In this document: positions 5,571-6,082 of the stretch, piece after piece
Position numbering within the stretch: position 1 is the stretch's first letter
Layout: the number at the start of each line of letters is the position of its first letter
Assembly: GCA_001778355.1 (NCBI GenBank)
Contig: MFGS01000095.1
Location: 8,620-14,701 of the forward strand
Length of the DNA stretch: 6,082 nucleotides
Source: Candidatus Firestonebacteria bacterium RIFOXYA2_FULL_40_8
GTDB lineage: Bacteria > Oederibacteriota > D2-FULL-39-29
Direction of reading: 5' to 3'
The notes under the pieces: model-generated
The model's database searches: none
Told to the model about the DNA's origin: nothing
Seen by the model: the letters and a program-made list of their open reading frames with translations, nothing else
Made by a program: the position numbers and the translations under genes

Positions 5571-6082
5571 TGACGAAGGTAGAACTTGAAGTTAAACTTA
5601 ACAGCTTTGATAAGATAGAACGGCTTGAAGCCCTGAAGCAGTTAAAAAAAGATTATAAACCGAAACCCGGAAAGAACAAAGGTTTTGTGAATCTGCACTG
5701 CCATACGTTCTTCTCTTTTAACGGCGACGGGTACTCTCCGGAAAGAGTCGCGTGGATGGCGTATAACGAAGGACTGGCTGTTGTTGGTTCTGTTGATTTT
5801 GATGTGCTTGATGCGGTTACTAAAATGCTGGAAGCCGGACGTATCCTCGACCTCCGGACAGTTGCGGGTATCGAGACCAGAGTATTTGTGAAGGATATGG
5901 CTTCGAAAGTTATCAACTCCCCGGGAGAGCCGGGGGTGTTTTATTTTATGGGGACAGGTTTTCATAAAGAACCCCTTGAAGGTTCAAAATCAGCACTGCT
6001 CCTTAAAAAGTTTGCGGGGATTGCAAGAGAACGTAATATTAAAAGACTTGCGGGAGTAAACCTGGATTTAAAAGAGATAGCG
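5570..6082 (+). CDS. PHP-domain protein, putative metal-dependent phosphoesterase (3' partial)
   Basis: This frame is open from the ATG at 5570 to the window end (171 codons, no stop). Its ATG shares one base with the TAA of the srlD-like gene (TAATG), indicating translational coupling; AGGA at 5557-5560 lies 9 nt upstream. Residues 1-38 are a charged leader rich in Lys, Glu and Leu. A PHP domain follows: FVNLHCHTFFSF gives the H43-x-H45 metal motif, then PERVAWMAYNEGLAVVGSVDFDVLDAV aligns with the usual TDHD segment, GIETRVFV supplies E102, and GTGFH supplies H132 as a candidate third-motif ligand. The second motif here is D76-F77-D78: Phe replaces the expected His. PHP proteins include DNA-polymerase-linked phosphatases and histidinol phosphatase. 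The operon suggests a small-molecule phosphate substrate, but the true substrate is unknown and the His loss may alter metal binding. The C-terminal end is outside the window. Confidence 0.85.
   Translation, partial: MTKVELEVKLNSFDKIERLEALKQLKKDYKPKPGKNKGFVNLHCHTFFSFNGDGYSPERVAWMAYNEGLAVVGSVDFDVLDAVTKMLEAGRILDLRTVAGIETRVFVKDMASKVINSPGEPGVFYFMGTGFHKEPLEGSKSALLLKKFAGIARERNIKRLAGVNLDLKEIA

Noticed and set aside
5642..5965. Two overlapping minus-strand ORFs near the right end
   Set aside because: The plus strand here encodes the PHP-domain protein with conserved motifs, so these are shadows.

Overview
The window comes from a Gram-negative-type bacterium: one gene encodes a secreted protein with an apparent outer-membrane beta-barrel end. 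Base composition is moderately AT-rich. Genes are short-spaced with clear Shine-Dalgarno sites. The mix of a CsgG/FlgO-like barrel protein, degenerate dispersed-looking repeats and a DUF1646-type transporter would fit an uncultivated lineage such as Omnitrophota, Elusimicrobiota or a relative. That placement is an inference; nothing here fixes the taxon.

Layout. (1) 1-812 (+): the 3' part of a LivH-type permease of a branched-chain amino acid ABC importer; its start lies before the window. (2) 813-989: an AT-rich gap with a possible promoter, a 12-nt direct repeat at 21-nt spacing, and four tandem 9-nt units. (3) 990-2138 (+): an exported protein with a CsgG/FlgO-like N-terminal domain and a predicted outer-membrane barrel. 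(4) 2141-2344 (+): a 67-residue four-cysteine protein directly behind it, with a strong GC hairpin in its first codons and a perfect 10-bp hairpin over its stop codon. (5) 2345-2485: a gap filled by an imperfect inverted repeat. (6) 2486-3520 (-): an integral membrane transporter of the DUF1646/COG4756 type. (7) 3521-3713: a divergent intergenic region with a promoter for each side. (8) 3714-6082 (+): an operon of a zinc-dependent MDR polyol/alcohol dehydrogenase, a sorbitol-6-phosphate 2-dehydrogenase-like SDR (srlD), and a PHP-domain protein cut off by the window end and overlapping srlD by one base.

How the genes work together. The 3' operon looks catabolic for a polyol or sugar. The MDR enzyme would oxidise a free polyol or alcohol, the SDR would interconvert sorbitol-6-phosphate and fructose-6-phosphate, and the PHP protein may be a metal-dependent phosphoesterase or a degenerate relative. 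No PTS transporter or kinase is visible, so the source of the phosphorylated substrate is unknown. The left half (LivH, the CsgG-like protein, the small Cys protein) has no evident link to this pathway.

The most unusual points are the PHP protein with Phe in place of a usual metal-binding His, the CsgG-like domain joined to a barrel without a lipobox, the small four-Cys protein framed by two hairpins, and the repeat structures at 876-953 and 2345-2485. I see no strong evidence of a wholly new defence or mobile system.
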